This document shows positions 25,525-32,749 of a stretch of 64,000 nucleotides of DNA, piece by piece. Both the position numbers and the translations under genes were made by a program. Numbering within the stretch: the stretch's first letter is position 1; every line of letters begins with the position of its first letter. The DNA is from Elizabethkingia sp. YR214 (lineage in GTDB: Bacteria > Bacteroidota > Bacteroidia > Flavobacteriales > Weeksellaceae), in assembly GCF_003058195.1 (NCBI RefSeq), contig NZ_QBUH01000001.1, positions 496,001-560,000 on the forward strand, in the 5' to 3' direction. The notes below the pieces were generated by a model, which did not search any database, was not told where the DNA came from, and saw nothing but the letters and a program-made list of their open reading frames with translations.

Positions 25525-27009
25525 CTATAACTTTTTAGTTTCTTCAAAAGCCATGGTTATAGGAAAGCGAAAAAGAGAAGCAATATTTTGACCATTCAGT
25601 TGTGCCGGAATCCATTTTTTCTTTGCAACAATTGTTTCAATGGTTCTTTTTACTTCTGTATTGAAACTTTCATTAGGACCTATTGCAACTATATTTTTTA
25701 CAGTTCCATCCTTATCGATAATATATGATGCAGTAGTTTTAATAATTCCTTTACCATCAATTTTACTATTATCAAAATTGTGGATGAAGAGATTCCGGAA
25801 GCCTTCGATACCATCTGGAAAGGCAGCTTCTTTATCTACTTTTGCATAAGCATCAGGTGATATCGGAGCTTTTGGTGGAGTAGGGGGAGCAGGTGGGGTT
25901 GCAGGAGGTACAGGAGGCACAGGTGGAGCAGGAGGAAAATCTGAATTTTTTAATTCCCCGGACTTATTGTACTTCTTGATAATTTCCGCCCGTTTTGTGG
26001 CTGTATCAGCATTAAGCTCTTTTATTTTTTTTGAAATAATCGCTTTTCGTTCCAGTTTTGTGGTATCGGACTTTGTAGAGGTTAACGCCAGAGTGGCGTC
26101 TGTAATTTGATCTAGTTTAGCCGTAAGAGAGGTTGTTACAGACTCTTTTTCTTTTGCATTCATACTTATTCCAAATGCGGTTGCGGCTATCAATAAAGTA
26201 GCGCCGGATAATTTTAAAAAGCGTACTTTGTTTTTGGATGTTTGCTTTGTCATCATAATGAAACGTTTTTTAGTGAGTAAAAAATTAAAATTACTTGCAA
26301 ACTGGTTATGATATGGCGCCATTGTTTTTGATATAATCAATTTGCGGTAATGCTGTATATCTTTAGACAAACGAAGCGTATGCTCGTCTGCCAGAAATTC
26401 GTGATTAGCAGTAATAGATTGTTTAATAAGCCAGAAAAAAGGATTGAACCATGCGAATGCCAATACCAGCTGAATAAACATAACATCTAATGTATGTTTC
26501 TGAAAAAGATGAGCCTGCTCATGCTGTAATATTTCAGATTCGATGTTTTTGTGAAGAAAATCTTCTCCGGGAACAAATATATAATTGAGAAAACAATATG
26601 GAATTTGTTTATTGTCGAGTAGTATATAATGGATATTATCGACAGTTTTCTTTTTGTTTTTATAGACCCTGTGGGTAATTTGGAGTATACCAAGTATGAA
26701 ACGAATAATAAAAAAAGCAGTTATTATGATATAACTATAAGTGACAATCTTATACCAGTTGAATGACGGCTGTGGTGCTTTACCAATGATAACTTCCTGA
26801 ATATAGTAAAGGTTTACAGTTCGGGTAACCGGATTATTTTCTTGGGCAATGTCAATTTGTATAAACGGTATAACAAGACTAATAACGACAGCTCCTAAAA
26901 GAAAGAATCTGTTGAATACAAATAATTTATGATCTGCCAGTACCAATTTATAAATAAGCCAGCATAGGAATGAAATTCCTAAAAGCAGAATAATTTTAGA
27001 GCTATCCAT
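25525..27009 (-). CDS. M56 (BlaR1-like) metallopeptidase with C-terminal TonB domain
   Basis: The 494-residue protein has four N-terminal membrane helices with the zinc-peptidase motif HEQAH (His163-His167) on the cytoplasmic side, as in BlaR1/MecR1. A membrane helix near residue 270 leads into a Lys-rich region, a proline-rich spacer (PPAPPVPPVPPATPPAPPTP), and a TonB C-terminal-like domain (about 400-494, DGTVKNIVAIGPN ... KKWIPAQLNG) in the periplasm. BlaR1 has a penicillin-binding domain instead. The BlaI-type repressor gene overlaps it by 8 bases; by analogy the peptidase inactivates BlaI upon an envelope signal. Confidence 0.9.
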   Translation of the reverse strand: MDSSKIILLLGISFLCWLIYKLVLADHKLFVFNRFFLLGAVVISLVIPFIQIDIAQENNPVTRTVNLYYIQEVIIGKAPQPSFNWYKIVTYSYIIITAFFIIRFILGILQITHRVYKNKKKTVDNIHYILLDNKQIPYCFLNYIFVPGEDFLHKNIESEILQHEQAHLFQKHTLDVMFIQLVLAFAWFNPFFWLIKQSITANHEFLADEHTLRLSKDIQHYRKLIISKTMAPYHNQFASNFNFLLTKKRFIMMTKQTSKNKVRFLKLSGATLLIAATAFGISMNAKEKESVTTSLTAKLDQITDATLALTSTKSDTTKLERKAIISKKIKELNADTATKRAEIIKKYNKSGELKNSDFPPAPPVPPVPPATPPAPPTPPKAPISPDAYAKVDKEAAFPDGIEGFRNLFIHNFDNSKIDGKGIIKTTASYIIDKDGTVKNIVAIGPNESFNTEVKRTIETIVAKKKWIPAQLNGQNIASLFRFPITMAFEETKKL

Positions 27010-27388
27010 CTTTTTGTTTTTTCTCTATTTCCAGATCTATCATATCACGCAGCTCTTTTAGCTGCTTTTCGCTAAGTTTTGCATTTGCAGTAAAGTAAGA
27101 AACAAACTGAGATACAGAGTTGTTGAAGAACTTTTTCATCATACTTTGCATTTCTCCACTGAAGTATTGTTCTTTTTTCACCAGAGAATAATACTGTCGC
27201 GAATTTCCAACTGTTTCGTATCCTATCAGGTTTTTGTCCTGCATACGTTTTAGTACAGTAGCTAAAGTTGTACTGGCTGGCTTAGGTTCGTCATAGGCCT
27301 CCATAATATCTTTCATGAAAGCTTTTTCTTTAGACCAAATGACCTCCATTATAAATTGCTCAGCTTCAGTTAATTTTATCTTCGACAT
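27002..27388 (-). CDS. BlaI/MecI/CopY family transcriptional repressor
   Basis: The 128-residue protein has an N-terminal winged helix (LTEAEQFIMEVIWSKEKAFMKDI, then the recognition helix with STTLATVLKRMQDK) and a C-terminal dimerisation helix pair. BlaI dimers bind palindromes with TACAnnTGTA and are cleaved after the cognate M56 protease is activated. Exactly such a palindrome lies just upstream, over the promoter, so autoregulation is likely. There is no beta-lactamase gene in the window. Confidence 0.95.
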   Translation of the reverse strand: MSKIKLTEAEQFIMEVIWSKEKAFMKDIMEAYDEPKPASTTLATVLKRMQDKNLIGYETVGNSRQYYSLVKKEQYFSGEMQSMMKKFFNNSVSQFVSYFTANAKLSEKQLKELRDMIDLEIEKKQKDG

Positions 27389-27407
27389 TGTTTTTATTTT
27401 TAGTTGC

Positions 27408-27441
27408 TCTACAAATGTAGAATTTATTTTTAATATTCCAA
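27408..27441 (-). promoter_or_regulatory. Promoter and BlaI-type operator of the blaI-M56 operon
   Basis: On the minus strand a TTG (plus 27439-27441) and TACATTTG (plus 27412-27419) match the -33 and -7 consensus with a 19-base spacer. The -7 element lies inside the perfect inverted repeat TCTACAAATGTAGA (27408-27421), whose core TACAAATGTA is the classic BlaI/MecI-binding sequence. A bound repressor would therefore cover the -7 element. Confidence 0.75.
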
Positions 27442-27450
27442 ATGAAAAAT

Positions 27451-27480
27451 AAAAAAACTCATCTTTTCAGGATGAGTTTA
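27451..27480 (-). terminator. Tryptophanase terminator
   Basis: AAACTCATC (27455-27463) pairs with GATGAGTTT (27471-27479); the A-run before it becomes a U-tract on the minus strand. It follows the tnaA stop codon within a few bases. Confidence 0.85.
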
Positions 27481-27485
27481 AAATA

Positions 27486-28862
27486 TTATGCTTCAGTAAG
27501 GTGAACAGTAAAGTGCCTTAGAATGTCGGGTTCCCAGGTGATTTTATAACCTTTTGTAATCTCATTTCTTCGTTCAAAAACATTTTTCAGAGCAGCGGCA
27601 ATATAATCCATATGATTGTTGGTATATGTCTTTCTTGGAATTGCCAGCCTGAGGAGCTCCATTTTTGGATAGCGGTTTTCTCTGGTCTCTGGGTCTCTGT
27701 CGGCTAATAAGGTTCCTATTTCTACGCCGCGGATACCAGCTTCTTTATACAATTCTATAGCGAGAGTTTGTGCAGGAAACTCAGCTCTCGGGACATTTGG
27801 CAGGAAGGTAAGGGCATCTATAAAAACAGCGTGTCCTCCAATTGGTTTTTGAACAGGGATCCCATATTCAATGAGTTTATTTCCAAGATATTCAATCTGT
27901 GAAATTCTGCTTTCAAGATAGGTAAACTCTGTTGCTTCATCCAGTCCCTGAGCAAGAGCAGCCATATCACGGCCTGCCATTCCACCATAAGTAATAAAGC
28001 CTTCATAAATAATTGTAAAATTTGAAGCTTTCTGAAATACTTCATCATCATTAAGAGCAATAAAACCACCAATATTTACCAATCCGTCTTTTTTGGAAGA
28101 CATGGTCATTCCATCCCCATAGGAGTACAATTCTCTTACAATTTCTTTAATGCTTTTATTGTGGTATGCTGCTTCTCTTTTCTTGATGAAATAAGCATTT
28201 TCTGCAAACCTTGCTGAGTCAAAGAATACCGGAATACCATATTGTTTGGACAATTCCCGAACGGCTTTTATGTTTTCCATAGAAACAGGTTGGCCTCCTG
28301 ATGAATTACAGGTAATGGTAATAAGACAAAACGGTATTTTTTCTTTGCCATATTCCTGGTAAACCTTTTCCAGCTTATTGAGATCAATATTTCCCTTGAA
28401 AGGATAAAGATTATTAATGTCAAAAGCTTCGTCAATTGTACAGTCTACTGCATGGGCTTTACGAAGTTCAATATGGCCTTTGGTGGTATCGAAGTGTGAA
28501 TTTCCCGGAATAACATTACCTTCTTTTACCAAAACAGAAAAAAGAACATTTTCTGCAGCACGCCCTTGGTGAGTTGGCAAAAGATGTTTGAATCCGGTAA
28601 GTTTATTAACGGTATTATAAAGTTGCTCAAAAGAACGGGAACCTGCATAACTTTCATCTCCAGTCATGAGGGCAGCCCATTGTTTGTCAGACATCGCTCC
28701 GGTGCCACTATCAGTTAGCAGATCAATAAAAACCTGTGAGCTTTTTAGGTTAAACAAGTTATAATGACTGTTTTTAATCCATTCCGCTCTCTCCTCAGGA
28801 GCAGATTGGTGGATTTCTTCTGTCATTTTTATACGATAAGGTTCAGCATAAGGAAGTTTCAT
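27486..28862 (-). CDS. tnaA: Tryptophanase
   Basis: TnaA splits L-tryptophan into indole, pyruvate and ammonia with PLP. The start at 28862 (MKLPYAEPYRIKM) gives 458 residues, the normal length; the upstream frame to 28976 adds 38 residues with no family match. The PLP lysine lies in GDGMTMSSKKDGLVNIGGF, and the substrate region QGRAAENVLF and the C-terminal PRKTYTNNHMDYI are present. I see no TnaC-type leader peptide in the 128 bases upstream. The gene stands alone with its own terminator. Indole is a signal and a basis for identification tests in Elizabethkingia. Confidence 0.96.
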   Translation of the reverse strand: MKLPYAEPYRIKMTEEIHQSAPEERAEWIKNSHYNLFNLKSSQVFIDLLTDSGTGAMSDKQWAALMTGDESYAGSRSFEQLYNTVNKLTGFKHLLPTHQGRAAENVLFSVLVKEGNVIPGNSHFDTTKGHIELRKAHAVDCTIDEAFDINNLYPFKGNIDLNKLEKVYQEYGKEKIPFCLITITCNSSGGQPVSMENIKAVRELSKQYGIPVFFDSARFAENAYFIKKREAAYHNKSIKEIVRELYSYGDGMTMSSKKDGLVNIGGFIALNDDEVFQKASNFTIIYEGFITYGGMAGRDMAALAQGLDEATEFTYLESRISQIEYLGNKLIEYGIPVQKPIGGHAVFIDALTFLPNVPRAEFPAQTLAIELYKEAGIRGVEIGTLLADRDPETRENRYPKMELLRLAIPRKTYTNNHMDYIAAALKNVFERRNEITKGYKITWEPDILRHFTVHLTEA

Positions 28863-28990
28863 GTTGATAATATTTAAGATTGAAAAGAATTTTAGAAATT
28901 GTAAACAAAGCCCCTCAAATACTATGGAAGGCAAAATGTTGCACTTGTAATACTTATACAAAAACAACAGACTCACAATTTTCTAAAGCA

Positions 28991-29608
28991 TCATTCCGGT
29001 GCCTTAAATATATTTTCATCAGAATGGAAACCTGATACACCGCCACTAACGGCAAATTTCATGGCTTCTACAGAATTCATACCTTCAACTTCCCGTACAT
29101 TATCGGGTTCGGTAAGGATTACCCAGCCAGAAATTGCATATGAATGGGGAAGGTAAACGGCAATTTTTCCGCTCAAACCTACAGGTGATAAATCGTGTTG
29201 CGTAAGGAAACCGATACGCCATACTTCCGGATTATTGTTGGTTTTTACCCATACAGGATTACTGAACTTCTTTTTATCGCCAACAAAAGAGCTCATTACA
29301 TCCTTTAGTGAAGAGTAGATGTATTTAATCCCGGGAGTATGTTCCAGCAAATTATCCATAGCATCTACAAGGATACGGCCTAGTAGAAATTTGGTGCCAA
29401 TAAAGCCGACAAGTGCGGTAACAATAATGACAGAAATAAATACAAGTCCGGGGAATCTCTCGGAAATGGACGGGATAATATTATCGATAGAGGAAACAAG
29501 ATACCAGATCAGTCCAATGGTGGCACCAATAGGCCCAAGGATCACTAAGCCCTGTAGCAGCGATCTGAAGCATAAACCTATATAATAATTGATTCCTCTT
29601 TTTTCCAT
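28991..29608 (-). CDS. DUF502 family membrane protein
   Basis: The 205-residue protein matches DUF502: two N-terminal membrane helices (about 14-36 and 54-76), then HTPGIKYIYSSLKDVMSSFVGDKKKF and a soluble C-terminal part with VYLPHSYAISGWVI. Role unknown; the second half likely faces the cytoplasm. It lies two bases downstream of the miaE stop region, so the two genes are probably one transcript. Confidence 0.92.
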   Translation of the reverse strand: MEKRGINYYIGLCFRSLLQGLVILGPIGATIGLIWYLVSSIDNIIPSISERFPGLVFISVIIVTALVGFIGTKFLLGRILVDAMDNLLEHTPGIKYIYSSLKDVMSSFVGDKKKFSNPVWVKTNNNPEVWRIGFLTQHDLSPVGLSGKIAVYLPHSYAISGWVILTEPDNVREVEGMNSVEAMKFAVSGGVSGFHSDENIFKAPE

Positions 29609-29611
29609 TAA

Positions 29612-30190
29612 TTAGCCGTGGATGGTTTCTTTTTTTCCGTAAGACTGGATAATTTTGGACTCATATTCAAGCCATTCCTCCCAGCGTTGGTTTACTTTTT
29701 CAGGATCACCCAATTGTCTTGCGAATTTAATGAAAGTTGTGTAATGATTGGCCTCAGAAATCATTAAATCGTTATAAAAAACTTTTAGCTTTTCATCTTT
29801 TATATTTTCTGTCAGTACTTTGAAGCGCTCGCAGCTTCGTGCTTCAATCATTGCAGCAAATAACATTTTGTCTATAATAAGCTCGTCACGGGTACCCTGA
29901 ACAATAAATTTAAAAAGATCATTTACATAATCGTCTTTGCGGGACCTGCCCAATGTAAAGCCTCTTTGTTTGATAATTTCATGTACCTGATTGAAGTGAT
30001 CCAGCTCTTCCTGAGCAATAGCCAATAGTTCTGTTACTATTTCCGGATATTCCGGAAGCAGGGTGATAAGGGTAATGGCATTGGTTGCGGCCTTCTGCTC
30101 GCACCATGCATGGTCGGTTAATATTTCGCCGAGATTACTTTCTGCAATATTTGCCCAGCGTGGATCGGTTGGTAATTTTAGCCTGAACAT
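29612..30190 (-). CDS. miaE: tRNA-(2-methylthio-N6-isopentenyladenosine-37) hydroxylase
   Basis: MiaE is a diiron monooxygenase that hydroxylates the isopentenyl side chain of ms2i6A37 in tRNA. The 192-residue protein has the expected N-terminal motif LGEILTDHAWCEQKAA, the iron-binding EELDHFNQVHE (first helix pair) and EARSCERF with SEANHYTTF (second pair). Length fits the short MiaE form. A TAATTTTG -7 element (plus 30207-30214) lies just upstream on the minus strand. The DUF502 gene follows directly. Confidence 0.94.
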   Translation of the reverse strand: MFRLKLPTDPRWANIAESNLGEILTDHAWCEQKAATNAITLITLLPEYPEIVTELLAIAQEELDHFNQVHEIIKQRGFTLGRSRKDDYVNDLFKFIVQGTRDELIIDKMLFAAMIEARSCERFKVLTENIKDEKLKVFYNDLMISEANHYTTFIKFARQLGDPEKVNQRWEEWLEYESKIIQSYGKKETIHG

Positions 30191-30259
30191 GAATTATAAT
30201 TTTTTACAAAATTAATGATTTGGAGGATGAAATCAGTTATATTTGATAAAATGAGTTCT

Positions 30260-31114
30260 ATGAAAACAGTATTTTTATTAGGAGCCTTTGCAATACTTTC
30301 TTCCTGCCAGAAGAATGAAAACCTATCGGCAAAAGTACCCGCAGAAAATAATTCTGAAATTCAGGAGCGTTTTGTTGATGAAAAATCCAATACGCTGAAA
30401 GGCAGGCTTCTTGTTCCGAAGGGCTTTACCCGGGAAATAACAAATGAAAATACATGGGAACATTTTATTCAGAATCAGACATTGGGGAAATATGGTAGTC
30501 CGATACTGAAATATGACGGAACAAAAATATTGGATCAAAAACATCATGTTGGAACCCTGACTTATGATGTTGGAGAAAAAGATTTACAACAGTGTGCAGA
30601 TGCTTTAATAAGACTCCGCGCTGAATATCTTTTTGGTCAAAAAAGATATAGTGAAATAGGGTTTAATTTTACCAGTGGAGATTACTTCTCGTGGAAAAGC
30701 TATGCAGAAGGGATGCGGCCGTTAATTAACGGAAATAATGTGAAATTCATAAAGAGAGCACCCGAGAATGCGTTAGGCTCTTACTCAGATTTTCGACAGT
30801 ATTTAGATATTATATACAACTATGCAGGCACAATTTCACTTTCTAAAGAACTTAAAGATAGCAAGAGTAGTACAGAGCTAAACATTGGGGATTTGATTAT
30901 AACTCCCGGAAGTCCCGGACATACGGTAATGATAGCTGACAAAACTTCTGATGGGAAAAATAAAAAATATGCATTGATAGAAGGATTTACTCCGGCACAG
31001 ACTATTCATATTCTTTCCGTAAATGGAAATCCATGGTTTGATATCAGGCCTGGAGCCATTATTGAGACACCAAGATATACATTCCAGAATGCGGTTATAA
31101 AAAGATTTGAATAG
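30260..31114 (+). CDS. DUF4846 family lipoprotein
   Basis: The most likely start is the ATG at 30260 (MKTVFLLGAFAILSSC), since it places a lipobox (LSSC) after a standard signal peptide; the frame is open to 30215 and the ATG at 30251 is also possible. About 284 residues. Sequence motifs LLVPKGFTREITNENTWEHFIQ and LGSYSDFRQYLDIIYNYAGT, with SPGHTVMIAD and GFTPAQTIHIL near the end, are those of DUF4846. The family is exported and of unknown function. It is read divergently from miaE. Confidence 0.87.
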   Translation: MKTVFLLGAFAILSSCQKNENLSAKVPAENNSEIQERFVDEKSNTLKGRLLVPKGFTREITNENTWEHFIQNQTLGKYGSPILKYDGTKILDQKHHVGTLTYDVGEKDLQQCADALIRLRAEYLFGQKRYSEIGFNFTSGDYFSWKSYAEGMRPLINGNNVKFIKRAPENALGSYSDFRQYLDIIYNYAGTISLSKELKDSKSSTELNIGDLIITPGSPGHTVMIADKTSDGKNKKYALIEGFTPAQTIHILSVNGNPWFDIRPGAIIETPRYTFQNAVIKRFE

Positions 31115-31116
31115 GT

Positions 31117-31590
31117 TTACTTTAAGACCTTTTTCCACCCACCACTCTCTGCAAAATTTTTTATAATCTGATTTCTGTTCAATAAAAACTGCTTTAGATA
31201 GTTAGTTAAAACCAGCTTATTAAATAGCTTTCCTAAGATACCCAAAGGAGAATCAAACCTGAAAATATCAGTCATTATAGTCCCAGTATCTGTTTGTTCG
31301 AAATAATGATCGTGTTTGATGTATTTAAAAGCCCCTTTTAACATCTCATCCCGAAAATGAAAAGGTGGATCTAATGCAGTTATTTTTGATGTCAGAGTTT
31401 GTCTGATCCCAAAATGTGTTGCTTCCCATGTAACTGTTTCTCCATTGTTTATTAACCCCGAGGTGACTCCGGCAATAGCCTTTTCATGAGTTTTGACTGT
31501 AGAAATAGTATGCAGGTCAATACTTCTTGATAGGTCAAAGACTATCTGAATATCAGCATTTATATGGGTTTTTAACTCTATTACGGGCAT
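31117..31590 (-). CDS. SRPBCC superfamily protein
   Basis: The 157-residue protein has the START/Bet v1-like pattern: N-terminal beta strand (MPVIELKTHINADIQIVFDLSRSIDL), middle GETVTWEATHFGIRQTLTSKI, and a long C-terminal helix. Such proteins hold hydrophobic ligands in a cavity; the ligand is unknown. I recall a widespread group of this kind being labelled cell-division inhibitor by association only. The gene abuts the upstream acyltransferase gene, and both are probably co-transcribed. Confidence 0.83.
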   Translation of the reverse strand: MPVIELKTHINADIQIVFDLSRSIDLHTISTVKTHEKAIAGVTSGLINNGETVTWEATHFGIRQTLTSKITALDPPFHFRDEMLKGAFKYIKHDHYFEQTDTGTIMTDIFRFDSPLGILGKLFNKLVLTNYLKQFLLNRNQIIKNFAESGGWKKVLK

Positions 31591-32685
31591 TTAAACTCTT
31601 CTAGCAGTTAATTTTCTCAGTTTTTCCAAAATTCTCCAGCCTAAAGCATCTGCTTTTTTCAGTACTTCAGCAATAAGAATAGCCAGAATAACATTGATTA
31701 CATATATCAGAACCATAAGTACTGCCCAATGGATATTATCTTTTAGCGGAACAACAATGAAGTATACCAAAGAAGAGCTGATACCTTGCGCAAAGTAGAA
31801 GAATATGGCATTCCGGCCAATATTATTGATGAAAGTATCTTTCGTAATTTTTAATCGGTTGTACAAAATAAAAACAGTAATCAGTGATAAGAAAGACCAT
31901 ACAATATAAGGGATCTGTGGTGGGAATTTCTGTTTGTTGATTTTATAATATATATCCGGTCCGTAGATGTAACCTATTATAATAATACTTATAGCTGCTA
32001 ATACATATAAAACAGGAATGTAAGCTTTTTTTATAGTTTTTCCTTTTAACTGAAATCCAATAAGAAATACACCTAAATAATATACAACATAACCAACTTG
32101 TCCGGAAGGATAGTTGTTTGGATCAATATTGAAAATAAGAGTAAGGGCTACACAAAGAGCGATAAACCATAAAATGTGCTGCTTGAAAAAACGGAGAATT
32201 AGAACTCCTAAAATGGTAATAATATAATACACCTTAAGGTACCAGAAGCTACCCATAACCACAGGGAAGGTGTCGCAGTTGGTATAACTGTGCAGATACC
32301 AGTTGCCTAATTGAGCCCAGTCGATAGCAGCAGACGGGTTCTGAGGAATATATTTTCCTCCAAATGTGGAGTAGAAGCTTTTTAGCGTATCAATATCCCA
32401 AAAGGTAATAACGCCTACTTTGAAGATCCAGTCCGCAAAAAATAATCCAGTCACAAAGATCATATAGGTGATCTGTAGTTTCAGCAGACGGTAAAGAGTT
32501 TTCTCTATATTTCCTGAAGATGTAATTCCGCTTAAAGCAAAGAAAATAGGAACATCTATCAGAAGACTTAATACTCTGAACTCACTTGGAATATAAAATT
32601 GGCCGGACCAGAATGCAGTATGAATAAAAATAATACTAAGTGTAGCCAGCCCTTTGGCAAAGTCAATATAGAGATCTCGCTTCAT
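31591..32685 (-). CDS. Acyltransferase 3 family membrane protein
   Basis: The 364-residue protein has about ten membrane helices and begins with the acyltransferase-3 motif YIDFAKGLATLSIIFIHTAFW (with the conserved His in the first helix) and FFALSGITSSGN. Family members O-acetylate or O-acylate cell-surface sugars. The substrate cannot be predicted. The stop codon adjoins the start of the SRPBCC gene. Confidence 0.9.
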   Translation of the reverse strand: MKRDLYIDFAKGLATLSIIFIHTAFWSGQFYIPSEFRVLSLLIDVPIFFALSGITSSGNIEKTLYRLLKLQITYMIFVTGLFFADWIFKVGVITFWDIDTLKSFYSTFGGKYIPQNPSAAIDWAQLGNWYLHSYTNCDTFPVVMGSFWYLKVYYIITILGVLILRFFKQHILWFIALCVALTLIFNIDPNNYPSGQVGYVVYYLGVFLIGFQLKGKTIKKAYIPVLYVLAAISIIIIGYIYGPDIYYKINKQKFPPQIPYIVWSFLSLITVFILYNRLKITKDTFINNIGRNAIFFYFAQGISSSLVYFIVVPLKDNIHWAVLMVLIYVINVILAILIAEVLKKADALGWRILEKLRKLTARRV

Positions 32686-32710
32686 GAATTTCTTTTTTCA
32701 AAAATAGAAA

Positions 32711-32742
32711 ATAAAACAGCCGCTTAAAACTTTTTAAGCGGC
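32711..32742 (-). terminator. Intrinsic terminator of the vWA/plug gene
   Basis: GCCGCTT (32719-32725) pairs with AAGCGGC (32736-32742), and the A-rich sequence before it gives a U-tract on the minus strand. It lies seven bases after the stop codon of the minus-strand gene. Confidence 0.75.
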
Positions 32743-32749
32743 CGCAGCA

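Noticed and set aside
28863-28976. N-terminal extension of tryptophanase, or a TnaC-like leader
   Set aside because: The 38 extra residues have no family match, and I saw no Trp-containing leader ORF in this interval.
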